A DNA stretch of 64,000 bases from Klebsiella grimontii (lineage in GTDB: Bacteria; Pseudomonadota; Gammaproteobacteria; Enterobacterales; Enterobacteriaceae), in contig NZ_FZTC01000017.1 in the NCBI RefSeq assembly GCF_900200035.1, forward strand, positions 1 through 64,000. The letters are read 5' to 3'. This document shows positions 28,121 to 37,122 of this stretch, one piece after another (position 1 is the first letter of the stretch; the number at the start of each line of letters is the position of its first letter). Both the position numbers and the translations under genes were made by a program. The notes under the pieces were generated by a model. It made no database searches and was not told where the DNA came from. It worked only from the letters and a program-made list of their open reading frames with translations.

Positions 28121-28895
28121 CGCCCATTGCTCCATTTGCCGGGGATTCGGTAGTTTGCGTTACCTGTTTTTCTGAGTTGAAGACGTAAAGCGCAATTGCC
28201 AGGCCCAGCAGCGCGGCGCCCAGCACCGGCACTTTCAGATAGGCCGCCAGGAAAAAGCCCAGAATAAGAAACGAGATGTTCTTCTTAATCGGTAAATAGC
28301 GCAGCAGGATGGAGATACCCAGCGCAGGCAGTAGGCCACCGGCGACTTTAAGACCGTTCATGATGGACGCGGGGATCCAGGTCACGACGTCATTAACGAA
28401 GGTTGCCCCGAGGATCAGCGCCAACAGCACCGGCAGCATACGCGAGAGCGAAATAGGCACCTGGCCCAGCAGGTTCATCCTGGCCGCCGCCTTCACCTGA
28501 CCCTCTTCAATCAGCCTGTCGGCCTTATGATGGATAAAGGTGTTGCTGAAGCGGGCGAGGATATCCAGCTGTACCATTAAGAGACCAATCGGCACCGCAA
28601 TGGTTGCGCCAAACGCCGCGCCCTGGCCGCTGATAATCGCGAAAGTGGTACCCAGCACCGCACCGGTCATGTAATCCGGGATCGACGCGCCGCCGAAGTT
28701 GCCCACGCCCAGTACCAGCAGGTTCAGGGTGCCGCCGACGATAAGCCCGGTGGTCATATCGCCCATAATGAGACCGGCAAAGAAGCCCGCCATGCTCGGT
28801 TTCACTAACCCAAGCGTCGTGTTGTTGCCGTCGTATATCGCCAGCCCTGAATAAAGCGTCAGTAACGCTATCTGCCAGACCGCAATGTGCTCCAT
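28113..28895 (-). CDS. PTS mannose-family IIC component
   Basis: 260 aa, about eight hydrophobic segments. 'PSMAGFFAGLIMGDMTTGLIVGGTLNLL' region (about 33-60) is characteristic of IIC of the Man/Aga/Sor family. It starts 3 bp after the IIA stop and overlaps the IID start, so the four PTS genes are translated as one block. Confidence 0.93.
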   Translation of the reverse strand: MEHIAVWQIALLTLYSGLAIYDGNNTTLGLVKPSMAGFFAGLIMGDMTTGLIVGGTLNLLVLGVGNFGGASIPDYMTGAVLGTTFAIISGQGAAFGATIAVPIGLLMVQLDILARFSNTFIHHKADRLIEEGQVKAAARMNLLGQVPISLSRMLPVLLALILGATFVNDVVTWIPASIMNGLKVAGGLLPALGISILLRYLPIKKNISFLILGFFLAAYLKVPVLGAALLGLAIALYVFNSEKQVTQTTESPANGAMGDE

Positions 28896-28898
28896 TTT

Positions 28899-29336
28899 TT
28901 ACTCGTCTCCGTCATCTGTGTGGGCGGCAAGCGCTGCCTGCTGTAAATGGTAAATACCATCACGCGCCGTAGTTATTATTTCATTCAGCGAGGCTGGCGA
29001 GTGACTTTCATCAATTGCCATCGCCATTTCCAGAATTAAGTTTAAATTCATCCCAGAGAGCAGGGTGATATTATTCCATAGGTTGTTAGTGACAATAATC
29101 TCCATTGCGGAGTTATATGGCGAACCACTTTTTAAATCAGAGAGGATAATAATTTTGGATTCTGCTGCGCTAAGGATGGTGATTTTATCGAGAAGTTCCT
29201 GTTTAAATACTGCTATCCCTTTCTCACCATCCAGTTCAACTACATGAAGGTTTGGCTGCGCTCCGAGTATTAATTCTGTGGCCTGTCTGGCACCGCTGGC
29301 GAAACCCCCATGAGAGATTAATAATAATTGGTTCAT
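28899..29336 (-). CDS. PTS mannose-family IIA component
   Basis: 145 aa. 'LLLISHGGFASG' gives the phosphorylated His9. A stand-alone EIIA-Man domain that takes phosphate from HPr. Overlaps the GntR stop by ATGA (29333-29336), so regulator and transporter are cotranscribed. Confidence 0.92.
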   Translation of the reverse strand: MNQLLLISHGGFASGARQATELILGAQPNLHVVELDGEKGIAVFKQELLDKITILSAAESKIIILSDLKSGSPYNSAMEIIVTNNLWNNITLLSGMNLNLILEMAMAIDESHSPASLNEIITTARDGIYHLQQAALAAHTDDGDE

Positions 29337-30064
29337 CCTGCCCCCTTATCTGGCGTTCTTATTTCAATATAAAATGATTCTAACCGTTTCCAGGTCTCAA
29401 TATATTCAATCACCTGACCTTGCTCGTCGTGGGTGTAGCGTTTCATCATGATAACGGGCTGGTGAGCCGTGAGCTCAAGGTGCTGCAGGACTTCTGGCGC
29501 AGCATCGGTCAGGGCACAGATGGTCTGCCGATAGGGCATGGTGTACATATCAAGACCATTGTTAACCTTAAAAGCCTCATAAATAGAGCTGAGTGCCGAA
29601 TTCTTAATCGTCAATTGACTGGCGAAGTAGCGGGCCGGAATATGCGAAATCTGTAATGCATAAGGTTTGTTATTATCAAACTTTAAGCGCGCAATATGAT
29701 AATATTTTTCATCATCATTTAACCCGAGTTTTTCTTTAATACACGGATCGTTTTCCAGTTCACAGGCGATAACTTTAACCGACTGCATGCCTTTTAAATC
29801 GTTATCTGATTCTGAGAAAACAATGTTCTCATTTCGTTTGGCTTTCGAAACAAAAGTGCCTTTACCCTGATAACGAATCAGGTAGCCTTCATTCACCATT
29901 TCGTGAATAGCGCGAATAACCGTGGCGGAACTGACGGAGTAACGCTCTTTTAATTCCGACTCACTGTAGAATTTTTCCCCGGGTTTAAAAGTACCGTTTC
30001 TTATTTCATCTAACAGTGCTGCCTTTATCACCTGGTATTTCGTTGACTGTGCCGTTGCTTTCAT
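29333..30064 (-). CDS. GntR/HutC-family regulator of the PTS-GH88 operon
   Basis: 243 aa. N-terminal winged helix ('FYSESELKERYSVSSATVIRAIHEMVNEGYLIRYQGKGTFV' region, about 32-72), then a UTRA effector-binding domain (about 95-235). HutC-type members bind phosphorylated sugars (for example NagR, DasR-like). First gene of its own operon, so autoregulated. An imperfect nested palindrome at 30149-30174 is the probable operator. Confidence 0.9.
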   Translation of the reverse strand: MKATAQSTKYQVIKAALLDEIRNGTFKPGEKFYSESELKERYSVSSATVIRAIHEMVNEGYLIRYQGKGTFVSKAKRNENIVFSESDNDLKGMQSVKVIACELENDPCIKEKLGLNDDEKYYHIARLKFDNNKPYALQISHIPARYFASQLTIKNSALSSIYEAFKVNNGLDMYTMPYRQTICALTDAAPEVLQHLELTAHQPVIMMKRYTHDEQGQVIEYIETWKRLESFYIEIRTPDKGAG

Positions 30065-30108
30065 TGTTTCGCCAGTTTCTGTTTACATTTATTTTATTTC
30101 GTAGGCTT

Positions 30109-30137
30109 ACGATACCCGTACCTGATTGTCCGATCAA
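30109..30137 (-). promoter_or_regulatory. Candidate sigma70 promoter of the PTS-GH88 operon
   Basis: Read leftward: TTGATC (30137-30132), 17 bp, TATCGT (30114-30109), about 45 bp before the GntR start. Confidence 0.5.
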
Positions 30138-30148
30138 CCTCTCAACTC

Positions 30149-30174
30149 AACTTAACCGGTTAACCTGTTAAGTT
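30149..30174. promoter_or_regulatory. Candidate GntR operator
   Basis: Inverted repeat AACTTAAC-N10-GTTAAGTT, with a second 12-bp palindrome TTAACCGGTTAA nested at 30152-30163. Located just upstream of the candidate -35 of the regulator's own operon. Confidence 0.6.
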
Positions 30175-30323
30175 ATTTCCTGGACTGTGATGCATTTCGC
30201 AATTTCGCCCCGACGGAGGGGGCAGGGGCGAGGAATTTTTGCCGCACCGGCCGGGCGTGAACGCAAACTGATTGCCGCGCTATTGCGCTGGCGAGCTGAG
30301 AAAACGGAGCGCCCGCATTCAAC

Positions 30324-30359
30324 AACCCCGGCCAGTACATCGCACGGGGTTTTCTTTTT
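30324..30359 (+). terminator. Orphan + strand terminator-like hairpin
   Basis: AACCCCG (30324-30330), 14-nt loop, CGGGGTT (30345-30351), then TTTCTTTTT. No annotated + strand gene precedes it. Confidence 0.5.
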
Positions 30360-30388
30360 ATAGGGCGCCATCGTGGTGCTTGCGTGCC

Positions 30389-31597
30389 CTAACGCAGCTG
30401 CGCGCAGGCCCCGGCAATCCGCTGGCAGGCCTGCGCCAGCAGCCCATCTTCTACCGCGTAGGCAATACGTAAATATCCCGGCATTCCGAACGCGGAACCG
30501 TGTAACACGGCCACCTGAGTGTGTTCTAGCAGCCAGTTCGCCAGCCCGCTGTCGTCGCGGAGGGTTTCGCCGCCAGGGGTCACCCGCCCAATGAGCTGCT
30601 GGCAGTTGGCAAAGACATAGAATGCGCCCTGGGGGATGCCCGCGCTCAGGCCCTCGGTGGCGGCAATCATCCCCAGCACCTGCTGGCGACGTTTATCCAG
30701 CGTCTGCAGCCAGCCGTCGAAGAAATCCGCCGAATGGTTAAGGGCCGCGACCGCCGCCGCCTGCGAAATGCTGCTGGGATTGGAGGTGCTTTGTGATTGC
30801 AGGATCTGCATGGCGGCAATCAGCCACTGCGGCCCACCCGCATAGCCCAGACGCCAGCCGGTCATGGCGTGGCTTTTGGAGACCCCGTTCACCGTCAGGG
30901 TGCGCGAAACCAGCTGCGGCGCGGCCTGAGCAAAAGTGATAAACGGGACATTGTCGTAACGCAGCGGCTCGTAAATGTCGTCGGCCATCACCAGCACCTG
31001 CGGGTAATCCGCCAGGACCTCTGCCAGCGCGCGCAGTTCCCGTTCGCTGTATATCGCCCCGGTCGGGTTGCCCGGCGAGTTGAGAACCAACCAGCGCGTT
31101 GACGAGGTGAGGGCGGCGGCCAGTTGTTCCGGCGTCAGCTTCCAGCCGTGTTGTTCATCACAGGGCACAATCACCGGTTCACCGTCGGCCAGAGAGACCA
31201 TATCCGGGTAGGAGACCCAGTAGGGGGCGGGAATAATCACCTGCTGCCCGGCGTCCAGGGTTGCCAGAAAGGCATTGAAAATGAGCTGCTTGGCGCCGCT
31301 CCCAGCGATGATCTCCTCCGCGCGGTAGTGCAGCTGGTTGTCGCGCGCGAACTTGGCGGCAATCGCCGACTTCAACGCTGCGGTGCCGGAAACGGCGGTA
31401 TACTTAGTCTGGTGAAGCACGATAGCTTCAATGCCCGCATAGCTAATATGGGCCGGGGTAGCAAAATCCAGTTCCCCTTCGCCCAGGTTGATAACCTGCT
31501 TGCCTGCGGCTTCCAGCGCCCGTACCCGGTCAGAAATGGCCGCCGTCGGTGAAGGGCGTACGGAAAGCATACGACGGGCGATTTGACTGTTATTCAT
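30389..31597 (-). CDS. PLP-dependent class I aminotransferase (AspAT Ib-like)
   Basis: 402 aa, fold type I. PLP Lys241 in 'NGVSKSHAMTGWRLGYAGG', Asp206 in 'MADDIYE', Asn178 in 'NSPGNPTG'; this subfamily includes Thermus-type aspartate/prephenate aminotransferases. Divergent from the amidotransferase-like gene, and the shared gap carries the 31-bp element also found before the amino-acid ABC operon, so I place it in that catabolic regulon. Its amino donor and acceptor are unknown. Confidence 0.88.
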   Translation of the reverse strand: MNNSQIARRMLSVRPSPTAAISDRVRALEAAGKQVINLGEGELDFATPAHISYAGIEAIVLHQTKYTAVSGTAALKSAIAAKFARDNQLHYRAEEIIAGSGAKQLIFNAFLATLDAGQQVIIPAPYWVSYPDMVSLADGEPVIVPCDEQHGWKLTPEQLAAALTSSTRWLVLNSPGNPTGAIYSERELRALAEVLADYPQVLVMADDIYEPLRYDNVPFITFAQAAPQLVSRTLTVNGVSKSHAMTGWRLGYAGGPQWLIAAMQILQSQSTSNPSSISQAAAVAALNHSADFFDGWLQTLDKRRQQVLGMIAATEGLSAGIPQGAFYVFANCQQLIGRVTPGGETLRDDSGLANWLLEHTQVAVLHGSAFGMPGYLRIAYAVEDGLLAQACQRIAGACAQLR

Positions 31598-31606
31598 AAA
31601 TCCTCT

Positions 31607-31637
31607 TTTGTATCTAATGAATCAATTAATACAATTG
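31607..31637. promoter_or_regulatory. 31-bp shared regulatory element, copy 1
   Basis: Matches 24 of 31 bases with 39451-39481, including TCAAT.AATACAATT (14 of 15). It also forms an inverted repeat TTGTAT...ATACAA. Lies between the divergent aminotransferase and amidotransferase genes. Confidence 0.55.
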
Positions 31638-31665
31638 GGTACCCAACATCAGCAGGAAACTCGCC

Positions 31666-32763
31666 GTGTCACCGATCTTTATTCTCGATAACAGCTCCGT
31701 CCCCGCCCGCTACGGTATCACCGCCAGCCTGTGGGCTAATCGTCTTGGGTTGCCCCTCTGGAGCCTTCGCCCCGACTTCGCCGGGGACGTTCCCGATAGT
31801 CATCAGCACGTCATTCGCGCAGGGTACTGCGTGACCAGCGGTCTCTGGCGCAGCGATACGCTGCGTGAAGAGGTGCGCGATATCGCCAGCCTGCCGCCAT
31901 CAGACGCCGTTATTGTGCTGTCGTCCTCGCAGGCGCCGCTCATCGCCGACCTGCCGGGCCAGCGGCTTTACAGCGATGACAGTAACCACCGCCTGACGCT
32001 CAGCGACGGGCAACACACGCTGTTAGCGCTCACCCCCGACCGCTATGGCCGCTGGGATGCCGGGAGACCGTCGTCCGCCAGGGCGTCCTTGCGCATCGCG
32101 CTGATTGGCCGCGAGGCGGACCACCGTCTGGTCTATCCCGCCACGCTCGGCTCACTGGGCGATGCCGCGGCGTCGCTGGGGCTGAACCTGGATGTCCATT
32201 TCTTCGCGCCAGTCAGTCTGTCCGCCGAGTTACACGAACTTCACCTCTTCCAGGGCGTGGTGCTGCCAGGCGGTTCCTCAATGGCGGCGGTCAATGGACA
32301 AATCCGCGTGGCGGAAGATACGCTTAACCGCGGGCAGCCAACGCTGGGGTTGTGCCTGGGAATGCAGAGCATGATGACTGCTGCCGTGCGCCGGAGTCCG
32401 GGTTTCGAATCGGCCATTCCCGCGGAAGTCGCTCCGCATGAGGCTCTGCACAGCTTTGTTCCCTTTGCCGATGGTCGTCATCGCTGCGGTGTATTCCCTT
32501 TTTCCTCGGGGCTGATCCCCGGCGATGTCCACGAAATGCACTACAACCATCGCTACTGCTTCAACACCGACTTATTGCCGGCGCTGTCCCCCGGCGGGGT
32601 CAGCGTGAGCGCGCAACGCGACGGTATCGTGGAGGCCGTTTCCCAGCCTGAGCTGCCGTTCTGGCACGGGGTTCAGGGGCATCCGGAACTGATGTCCCGC
32701 CCGGATGCGCCCCATCCGCTGTTCGTCGCGTTTCTAAAGGTGGCGCTTAACGCGCCAGCGTAA
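31666..32763 (+). CDS. Class I glutamine amidotransferase-like protein (CTP-synthase-type GATase)
   Basis: 365 aa from GTG 31666 (AGGA about 10 bases upstream). The C-terminal ~215 residues are a triad amidotransferase domain: Cys in 'GLCLGMQSM' (about 227), His and Glu in 'HGVQGHPEL' (about 337), closest in pattern to the CTP synthase glutaminase. The N-terminal ~145 residues are not the CTP-synthase kinase domain and I do not recognise them. With no synthetase partner nearby it may instead hydrolyse or form a gamma-glutamyl amide. Tail overlaps the convergent DHDPS-family gene by 17 bp. Confidence 0.75.
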   Translation: MSPIFILDNSSVPARYGITASLWANRLGLPLWSLRPDFAGDVPDSHQHVIRAGYCVTSGLWRSDTLREEVRDIASLPPSDAVIVLSSSQAPLIADLPGQRLYSDDSNHRLTLSDGQHTLLALTPDRYGRWDAGRPSSARASLRIALIGREADHRLVYPATLGSLGDAAASLGLNLDVHFFAPVSLSAELHELHLFQGVVLPGGSSMAAVNGQIRVAEDTLNRGQPTLGLCLGMQSMMTAAVRRSPGFESAIPAEVAPHEALHSFVPFADGRHRCGVFPFSSGLIPGDVHEMHYNHRYCFNTDLLPALSPGGVSVSAQRDGIVEAVSQPELPFWHGVQGHPELMSRPDAPHPLFVAFLKVALNAPA

Positions 32764-33670
32764 CCCCGCTGCGCTGGTCGCTGGCGAGCGCCTGCATGAC
32801 GCGGGTTAGCTCTGCCAGCGCCGCGTCGCCGATCGGTTTTAACGGTGCGCGTACGGTGCCGCCGTTAAAGCCGCGCAGCGCCATCGCCGCTTTCACCAGC
32901 TGCGGCTGCCCGTATTTGCGCGCCAGGGCTCGATACGCGTACCACAGCTGATGCAAATCGCGGGCAGTGGCGGCATCGCCCCGTTCCACGGCGCGGAACG
33001 TATTGACGATCAGCTCCGGCAGCGCGCCGCTGTTGGTCGTGCTGATGCCGTCAAACCCGGCCATCATCGGTCCGAGGAAAGCCAGATCGGAGGCGCAGAA
33101 CAGGCGCAGACGCCCGCGCAGGCGGTTGGCAATCTGGTCGATGGCGGTGGGGTTGAGATCGCCCTGTTTGATGCCGACCACATTCGGGATCTCTGCCAGC
33201 CGTTCCAGCAGCGTCGGGGAGAGGGTAATGCCGATGCCCGGCGCGTTGTACACCAGAATGCCGGTTTTGGATAACGGTGCCATCTCATTGAAGTAGCTGA
33301 TGATTTGTTCGTCAGTGATTTCGCTAACAAAGGGCGCGGTGACCATCGGCAGGCCGCCCAACTCGCTTGCCAGAACGGTCAGCTCGCGGGCGTCGCGCGT
33401 ATCGGAACTGGCGCTGCACAGCATTACCGCCACGCGGTCATCCACGCAGGCCATCACTTCATGAAACAATTCGCGGCGCTCTTCGACGGTCATTACCGGG
33501 AACTCGCCGTAGGTGCCGCCAATCAGCAGGCCATCATAGCCCAGACCAATCACGCGTTCGATGTTTTCACGCAACGCCGGGTAGTCGATCGCGCCGCTGG
33601 CGTCGAACGGGGTGACGGTGATGTTGAAAATACCGCGCAGGCGTTCACGACACTCATTGATATCTTTCAT
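32747..33670 (-). CDS. Dihydrodipicolinate synthase/N-acetylneuraminate lyase family protein
   Basis: 307 aa TIM barrel. 'GTYGEFPVMTVEER' (about 53-66), proton-relay Tyr in 'ILVYNAPG' and Schiff-base Lys in 'NVVGIKQGD' (about 168) are all present, so it should be an active class I aldolase/lyase or dehydratase. Not DapA by context: it stands in a catabolic operon with M24, enolase-type and M20 enzymes, where it probably cleaves or hydrates a 2-oxo acid. AAAGGAAAG precedes ATG 33670. Confidence 0.85.
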   Translation of the reverse strand: MKDINECRERLRGIFNITVTPFDASGAIDYPALRENIERVIGLGYDGLLIGGTYGEFPVMTVEERRELFHEVMACVDDRVAVMLCSASSDTRDARELTVLASELGGLPMVTAPFVSEITDEQIISYFNEMAPLSKTGILVYNAPGIGITLSPTLLERLAEIPNVVGIKQGDLNPTAIDQIANRLRGRLRLFCASDLAFLGPMMAGFDGISTTNSGALPELIVNTFRAVERGDAATARDLHQLWYAYRALARKYGQPQLVKAAMALRGFNGGTVRAPLKPIGDAALAELTRVMQALASDQRSGVTLAR

Positions 33671-33680
33671 CTTTCTTTCC

Positions 33681-34850
33681 TTACAGCAGTGTTAATGGGC
33701 GAGCCAGGGAACCCAGCTGGCGATATCCGGTTTCAGTCACCACCACGGTTTCGCTGACGCCGACGGTGAATTGACCGTAGATACGCAGGGCCGGTGGGAT
33801 GTGGAAAGTCATTCCTGGCTGCAGCTCGGTGGTGACGCCGCTGTAAAGGCTAAGGATACCGCCTTCGCCCCAGTCCGGCGCAAAGGCGATGCCGATGGAG
33901 TAACCGGTGCGTTTTTTGAAATTTTCAGTGAAACCGGCGCGGTCGATCACCTTCTGGCAGGCCAGGTGCGGCGCTTCGCAGGTAGCGCCCGGACGAATGG
34001 CGTCGAGGGAGGCCTGCAGGGCTTCCTGACAAACTTTTTCCATTTCGATGGCGATAGCGGGCGGGCGGCCTAGCCAGGCGGAGCGCATCATCGCGGCGTG
34101 GTAGCGATCGTGGGCGGCAGACATCTCCAGAAAAACCGGGTCGTTATCCTGCATCACCCGACGTCGCCATGTGCCGTGCGGCACGCCGCTTCGCGGACCG
34201 GTTGAGACCAGCGGTTCCATACCGACATACTCGGAACCGGCGGCAATGGCGGCCCCCATCATCGCCGAGACCAGCGCGTTTTCGTCTGCGCCGCTGCGAA
34301 TCGCCGCCATCCCGGCGCGCATACCCGCATCGACATAGCGGGCCGCGGCGGCGATTTTTTCCACCTCCGCGGCCGACTTCACCGCGCGCAGCGGTTCGAT
34401 GACGCCAGCCGTATCGGCAATCGCGCCGAGCTTAGACTGCAGGGCTTCATACACGGCAATCGGCAGGAACCAGCCGCGTTTATCCAGTCCTATGCGCTTA
34501 TTGAGCCAGCCGCGCTGTTGCAGCATAGCCACCAGAAAATCCACCGGGTTATCGCCATCCTGGTAAATAGCGGCATCTGAAATAAAGGTGTTGGCGATAA
34601 AGTTAAAGTATTCGAGCTGACGAATCACAAAGACCGGATCCCCTTCTACCGGCAGCAGCAGCGCCTGAAAGGTGTAATATCCCGGCGTTTGCTGACCGGT
34701 AAGCCAGAAAATGTTTTCTGGTCCGGTAACAATCATGACGTCCACGCCCGCGCTGCTTAAGCGTTCGCGGGTACGTCGAATGCGTTGCGCATATTCGTCA
34801 GCGCTAAAGGCGGACTCACTGCCCTGAATCACATTGTTAACATCTTGCAT
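33681..34850 (-). CDS. M24-family creatinase-like hydrolase (DoeA/EutD-like)
   Basis: 389 aa from ATG 34850, which has CAGGAG 7 bases upstream; 38 extra codons of open frame lie inside the upstream gene and are rejected. N-terminal creatinase domain then the pita-bread fold. Where aminopeptidase P has metal-binding Asp, this has 'FLEMSAAHDRYHAAMMR' (about 235) and 'GYSIGIAFAPDWGEGG' (about 300), a pattern like the metal-free creatinase and ectoine hydrolase DoeA. So it likely opens a C-N bond in a small cyclic or N-substituted amino acid rather than a peptide. Start overlaps the enolase gene by 14 bp. Confidence 0.8.
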   Translation of the reverse strand: MQDVNNVIQGSESAFSADEYAQRIRRTRERLSSAGVDVMIVTGPENIFWLTGQQTPGYYTFQALLLPVEGDPVFVIRQLEYFNFIANTFISDAAIYQDGDNPVDFLVAMLQQRGWLNKRIGLDKRGWFLPIAVYEALQSKLGAIADTAGVIEPLRAVKSAAEVEKIAAAARYVDAGMRAGMAAIRSGADENALVSAMMGAAIAAGSEYVGMEPLVSTGPRSGVPHGTWRRRVMQDNDPVFLEMSAAHDRYHAAMMRSAWLGRPPAIAIEMEKVCQEALQASLDAIRPGATCEAPHLACQKVIDRAGFTENFKKRTGYSIGIAFAPDWGEGGILSLYSGVTTELQPGMTFHIPPALRIYGQFTVGVSETVVVTETGYRQLGSLARPLTLL

Positions 34851-35937
34851 CGTTAAACTCCTGGAGTAAGTTGGCCTGCGCGGCATTGAACTGCACGCCC
34901 AGACCGGGAGAGTCGTTGACGGTGACCCGTCCATTGCGGTATTCCAGCCCGCTGACGGGATCATCCGTTAAGCCATCGGCGCCATACAGTTCGGCAAATG
35001 CCGGTTGCACCACCCGGCAAAGCTGGAGCGCGGCGGCGGTGGCGGCATGGCCTTCATTCATCTGACCAATCATGAACGGCACGTCGGCGCGCCGCAGACG
35101 GCGGGCGGCGGCAAGCGTCGGAGCGAGGCCGCCCAATTTCACCAGCTTGAGATGCCCCCACAGCGCGCCTTTGGCGGCGATCAGCCGGGTGATGGCTGCG
35201 TCGCTATTGAGACTTTCATCGAGCATGATCGGGATGCCGTAGCCGTACAGTTCGGCAAGCTGGCTGTCGTATACCGGGCTTAACGGCTGTTCGATATAGC
35301 TGAGATTCAGCGCTCGCAGAGAGGGGAACGCTGCGTGAGCCTGTGCCAGCGACCACTGGCCGTTCACGTCAATCGCCAGCGAAATCTGCTGGCCAAACCG
35401 CTGACGCAGCCTTTGCAGGCGGGCCAGGTCGGTGGCGAAATCCGCTACGCCCGTGCGTAACTTCAGCTCGGTGAAACCGCGATCGACATAGCGTTGCGCC
35501 TGCTCCAGCATCCGCGACTCGCTGCTCCAGAACAGGGTTTGATTGGTGCGCCAGGCGGGCAGGCCAGCTTGCGCCCCCAGCCAGGCGGCAACGCTTACCC
35601 CCTCCTGACGCGCCAGCAGATCGTGCAATGCCATATCCAGCACCATGCGTGACGGCGGCAGCAGCGTGGGGTCCTCATCATGCAGCGCGGCAAGTAGCGC
35701 CGCGGGCTGCCGGCGCCAGTCCCAACGGCTGAGGATTTGAAGCAGGTTGTTCAGCACCTGCTCTTCGCTATAGCCATGCAGGTAGCGAATATTGAGCCGC
35801 ACTTCGCCAATCCCCGTCACGCCCTGGTCTTCCAGACGCAGCCAGAGGGTGTCGAGCGCCGTCACCGGGCCGGAGGCGGCGGTATGCAGCATCACACCGG
35901 CATAATGCAGTTCTCCGCGAAAGAGCTGCGCTTTCAT
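34837..35937 (-). CDS. Enolase-superfamily enzyme (MLE/dipeptide-epimerase subgroup)
   Basis: 366 aa. Barrel motifs: 'ELKLRTG' (Lys of the KxK position; second basic residue is Arg), 'AIDVNGQW' (metal Asp), 'YIEQPL' (metal Glu), 'LDES' (metal Asp) and 'HLKLVKLGG' (second-base Lys). These fit the muconate-lactonising-enzyme subgroup, which racemises or epimerises N-acyl amino acids and dipeptides. Next to an M20 deacylase this suggests inversion of an N-acyl amino acid before deacylation. Start overlaps the M20 stop by ATGA. Confidence 0.82.
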   Translation of the reverse strand: MKAQLFRGELHYAGVMLHTAASGPVTALDTLWLRLEDQGVTGIGEVRLNIRYLHGYSEEQVLNNLLQILSRWDWRRQPAALLAALHDEDPTLLPPSRMVLDMALHDLLARQEGVSVAAWLGAQAGLPAWRTNQTLFWSSESRMLEQAQRYVDRGFTELKLRTGVADFATDLARLQRLRQRFGQQISLAIDVNGQWSLAQAHAAFPSLRALNLSYIEQPLSPVYDSQLAELYGYGIPIMLDESLNSDAAITRLIAAKGALWGHLKLVKLGGLAPTLAAARRLRRADVPFMIGQMNEGHAATAAALQLCRVVQPAFAELYGADGLTDDPVSGLEYRNGRVTVNDSPGLGVQFNAAQANLLQEFNDARC

Positions 35938-37109
35938 AAACCGGGCTCCGGCGGCAGCATGGCGAGCGCAATATCGAGATAGATATATGCCGCGGCGATA
36001 AATTCATCGACGGGGACGAATTCATCGGGCTTGTGCGCCACGGCCAGCGAGCCGGGGCCAATGACCACGCCCTTTGCGCCCAGCGAACGGAAATGCACCA
36101 GGTCGCAGCCGCCCTGAAAACCAAACGGGCCGGGCTCGCTCTGTCCGTGACGGCGGCAGGCGGCAAGGCTTTGCTCGACAATGGCTTCGCTGCTGTCGGT
36201 TTGCGTCGCGCCACCGGTGGTGGGCTGCCAGGCGATAATTTCGGCTTCCACGCCCGCATGAGCGTGCGCGTGGTCGAGCAGCTGTTGCAGTTCGGCCTTG
36301 ACGACCGCTTCGTCTTCACCCGGGACCATGCGGCGGTCAAGCAGCAGCTCACAGCTGTCGGGCACCACGTTGTCCGCATGGCCGCCGTGGATGCGGGTCA
36401 CCGTCAGGCTGGCGTTACCGACCAGATCGTGGCAGCGGCAACGCACCTGCTGGTGGTGGGCCTCTTCAATCAGCCCTAAAAGGCGCGCGGACTGGTAAAT
36501 CGCGTTAACCCCCAGCTCCGGCGTGCCGGAGTGCGCGGTGACGCCTTTTACCCGCACGCGAGGACGCAAGCTGCCTTTGTGAGCGGAGAAGGTCGCATTC
36601 GATGTCGGCTCGCCAATCACCGCGAAATCAATCGCCGGTGGGTTATCACGTACGTAGAATTTCGCCCCTTCGCTGGCGACCTCTTCATCGGCGGTGAACA
36701 CGCCCATCAGCGTGCCGGACCAGCGCTGACGATTGGCGGCCAGCAAACGCAGGGCTTCAACCATCGCCACCAGTGGGCCTTTGGCATCGCAGGCGCCGCG
36801 CCCGTACAGGCGCCCGCCGCGCTCGGCGAGCGTGAAGGGATCGCTGGTCCAGCCGCTGCCCGCCGGAACAGTGTCGATATGGGTGTTAAAGGCGAAGCAC
36901 GGCCCCGGTCCATTGTGCAGGACGGCGATAACGTTGGTCCGCCCCGGCGCGTATTCGCTAAAGGAGAGATCGAATCCGGCGGTCAGCAGCCAGCCTTCCA
37001 GACATTCGGCGGCTTCACGCTCATGGCCCGGCGGATTCTCCGTATTGATGGCAACCAGCGTCGCTAAGTCCTTTTTCATACGCGCGCTGTCAACCTGATA
37101 ACTGAACAT
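35934..37109 (-). CDS. M20-family deacylase (ArgE/DapE type)
   Basis: 391 aa. Di-zinc site: His77 and Asp79 in 'NTHIDTVP', bridging Asp108 in 'GACDAKGP', catalytic Glu142 and metal Glu143 in 'TADEEVASEG'. Members remove acetyl or succinyl groups from amino acids. It follows the ABC importer genes and leads into the enolase, M24 and lyase genes, so it probably hydrolyses the imported compound or a product of it. Confidence 0.87.
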   Translation of the reverse strand: MFSYQVDSARMKKDLATLVAINTENPPGHEREAAECLEGWLLTAGFDLSFSEYAPGRTNVIAVLHNGPGPCFAFNTHIDTVPAGSGWTSDPFTLAERGGRLYGRGACDAKGPLVAMVEALRLLAANRQRWSGTLMGVFTADEEVASEGAKFYVRDNPPAIDFAVIGEPTSNATFSAHKGSLRPRVRVKGVTAHSGTPELGVNAIYQSARLLGLIEEAHHQQVRCRCHDLVGNASLTVTRIHGGHADNVVPDSCELLLDRRMVPGEDEAVVKAELQQLLDHAHAHAGVEAEIIAWQPTTGGATQTDSSEAIVEQSLAACRRHGQSEPGPFGFQGGCDLVHFRSLGAKGVVIGPGSLAVAHKPDEFVPVDEFIAAAYIYLDIALAMLPPEPGL

Positions 37110-37122
37110 AGGAACTCCGTGA

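Larger units (their letters stand above)
30065..30388. other. Intergenic control region of the PTS operon
   Basis: Includes the leftward promoter and operator (30109-30174) and, further right, a + strand hairpin with T-tract (30324-30359) not preceded by a gene. No coding frame is supported. Confidence 0.6.
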
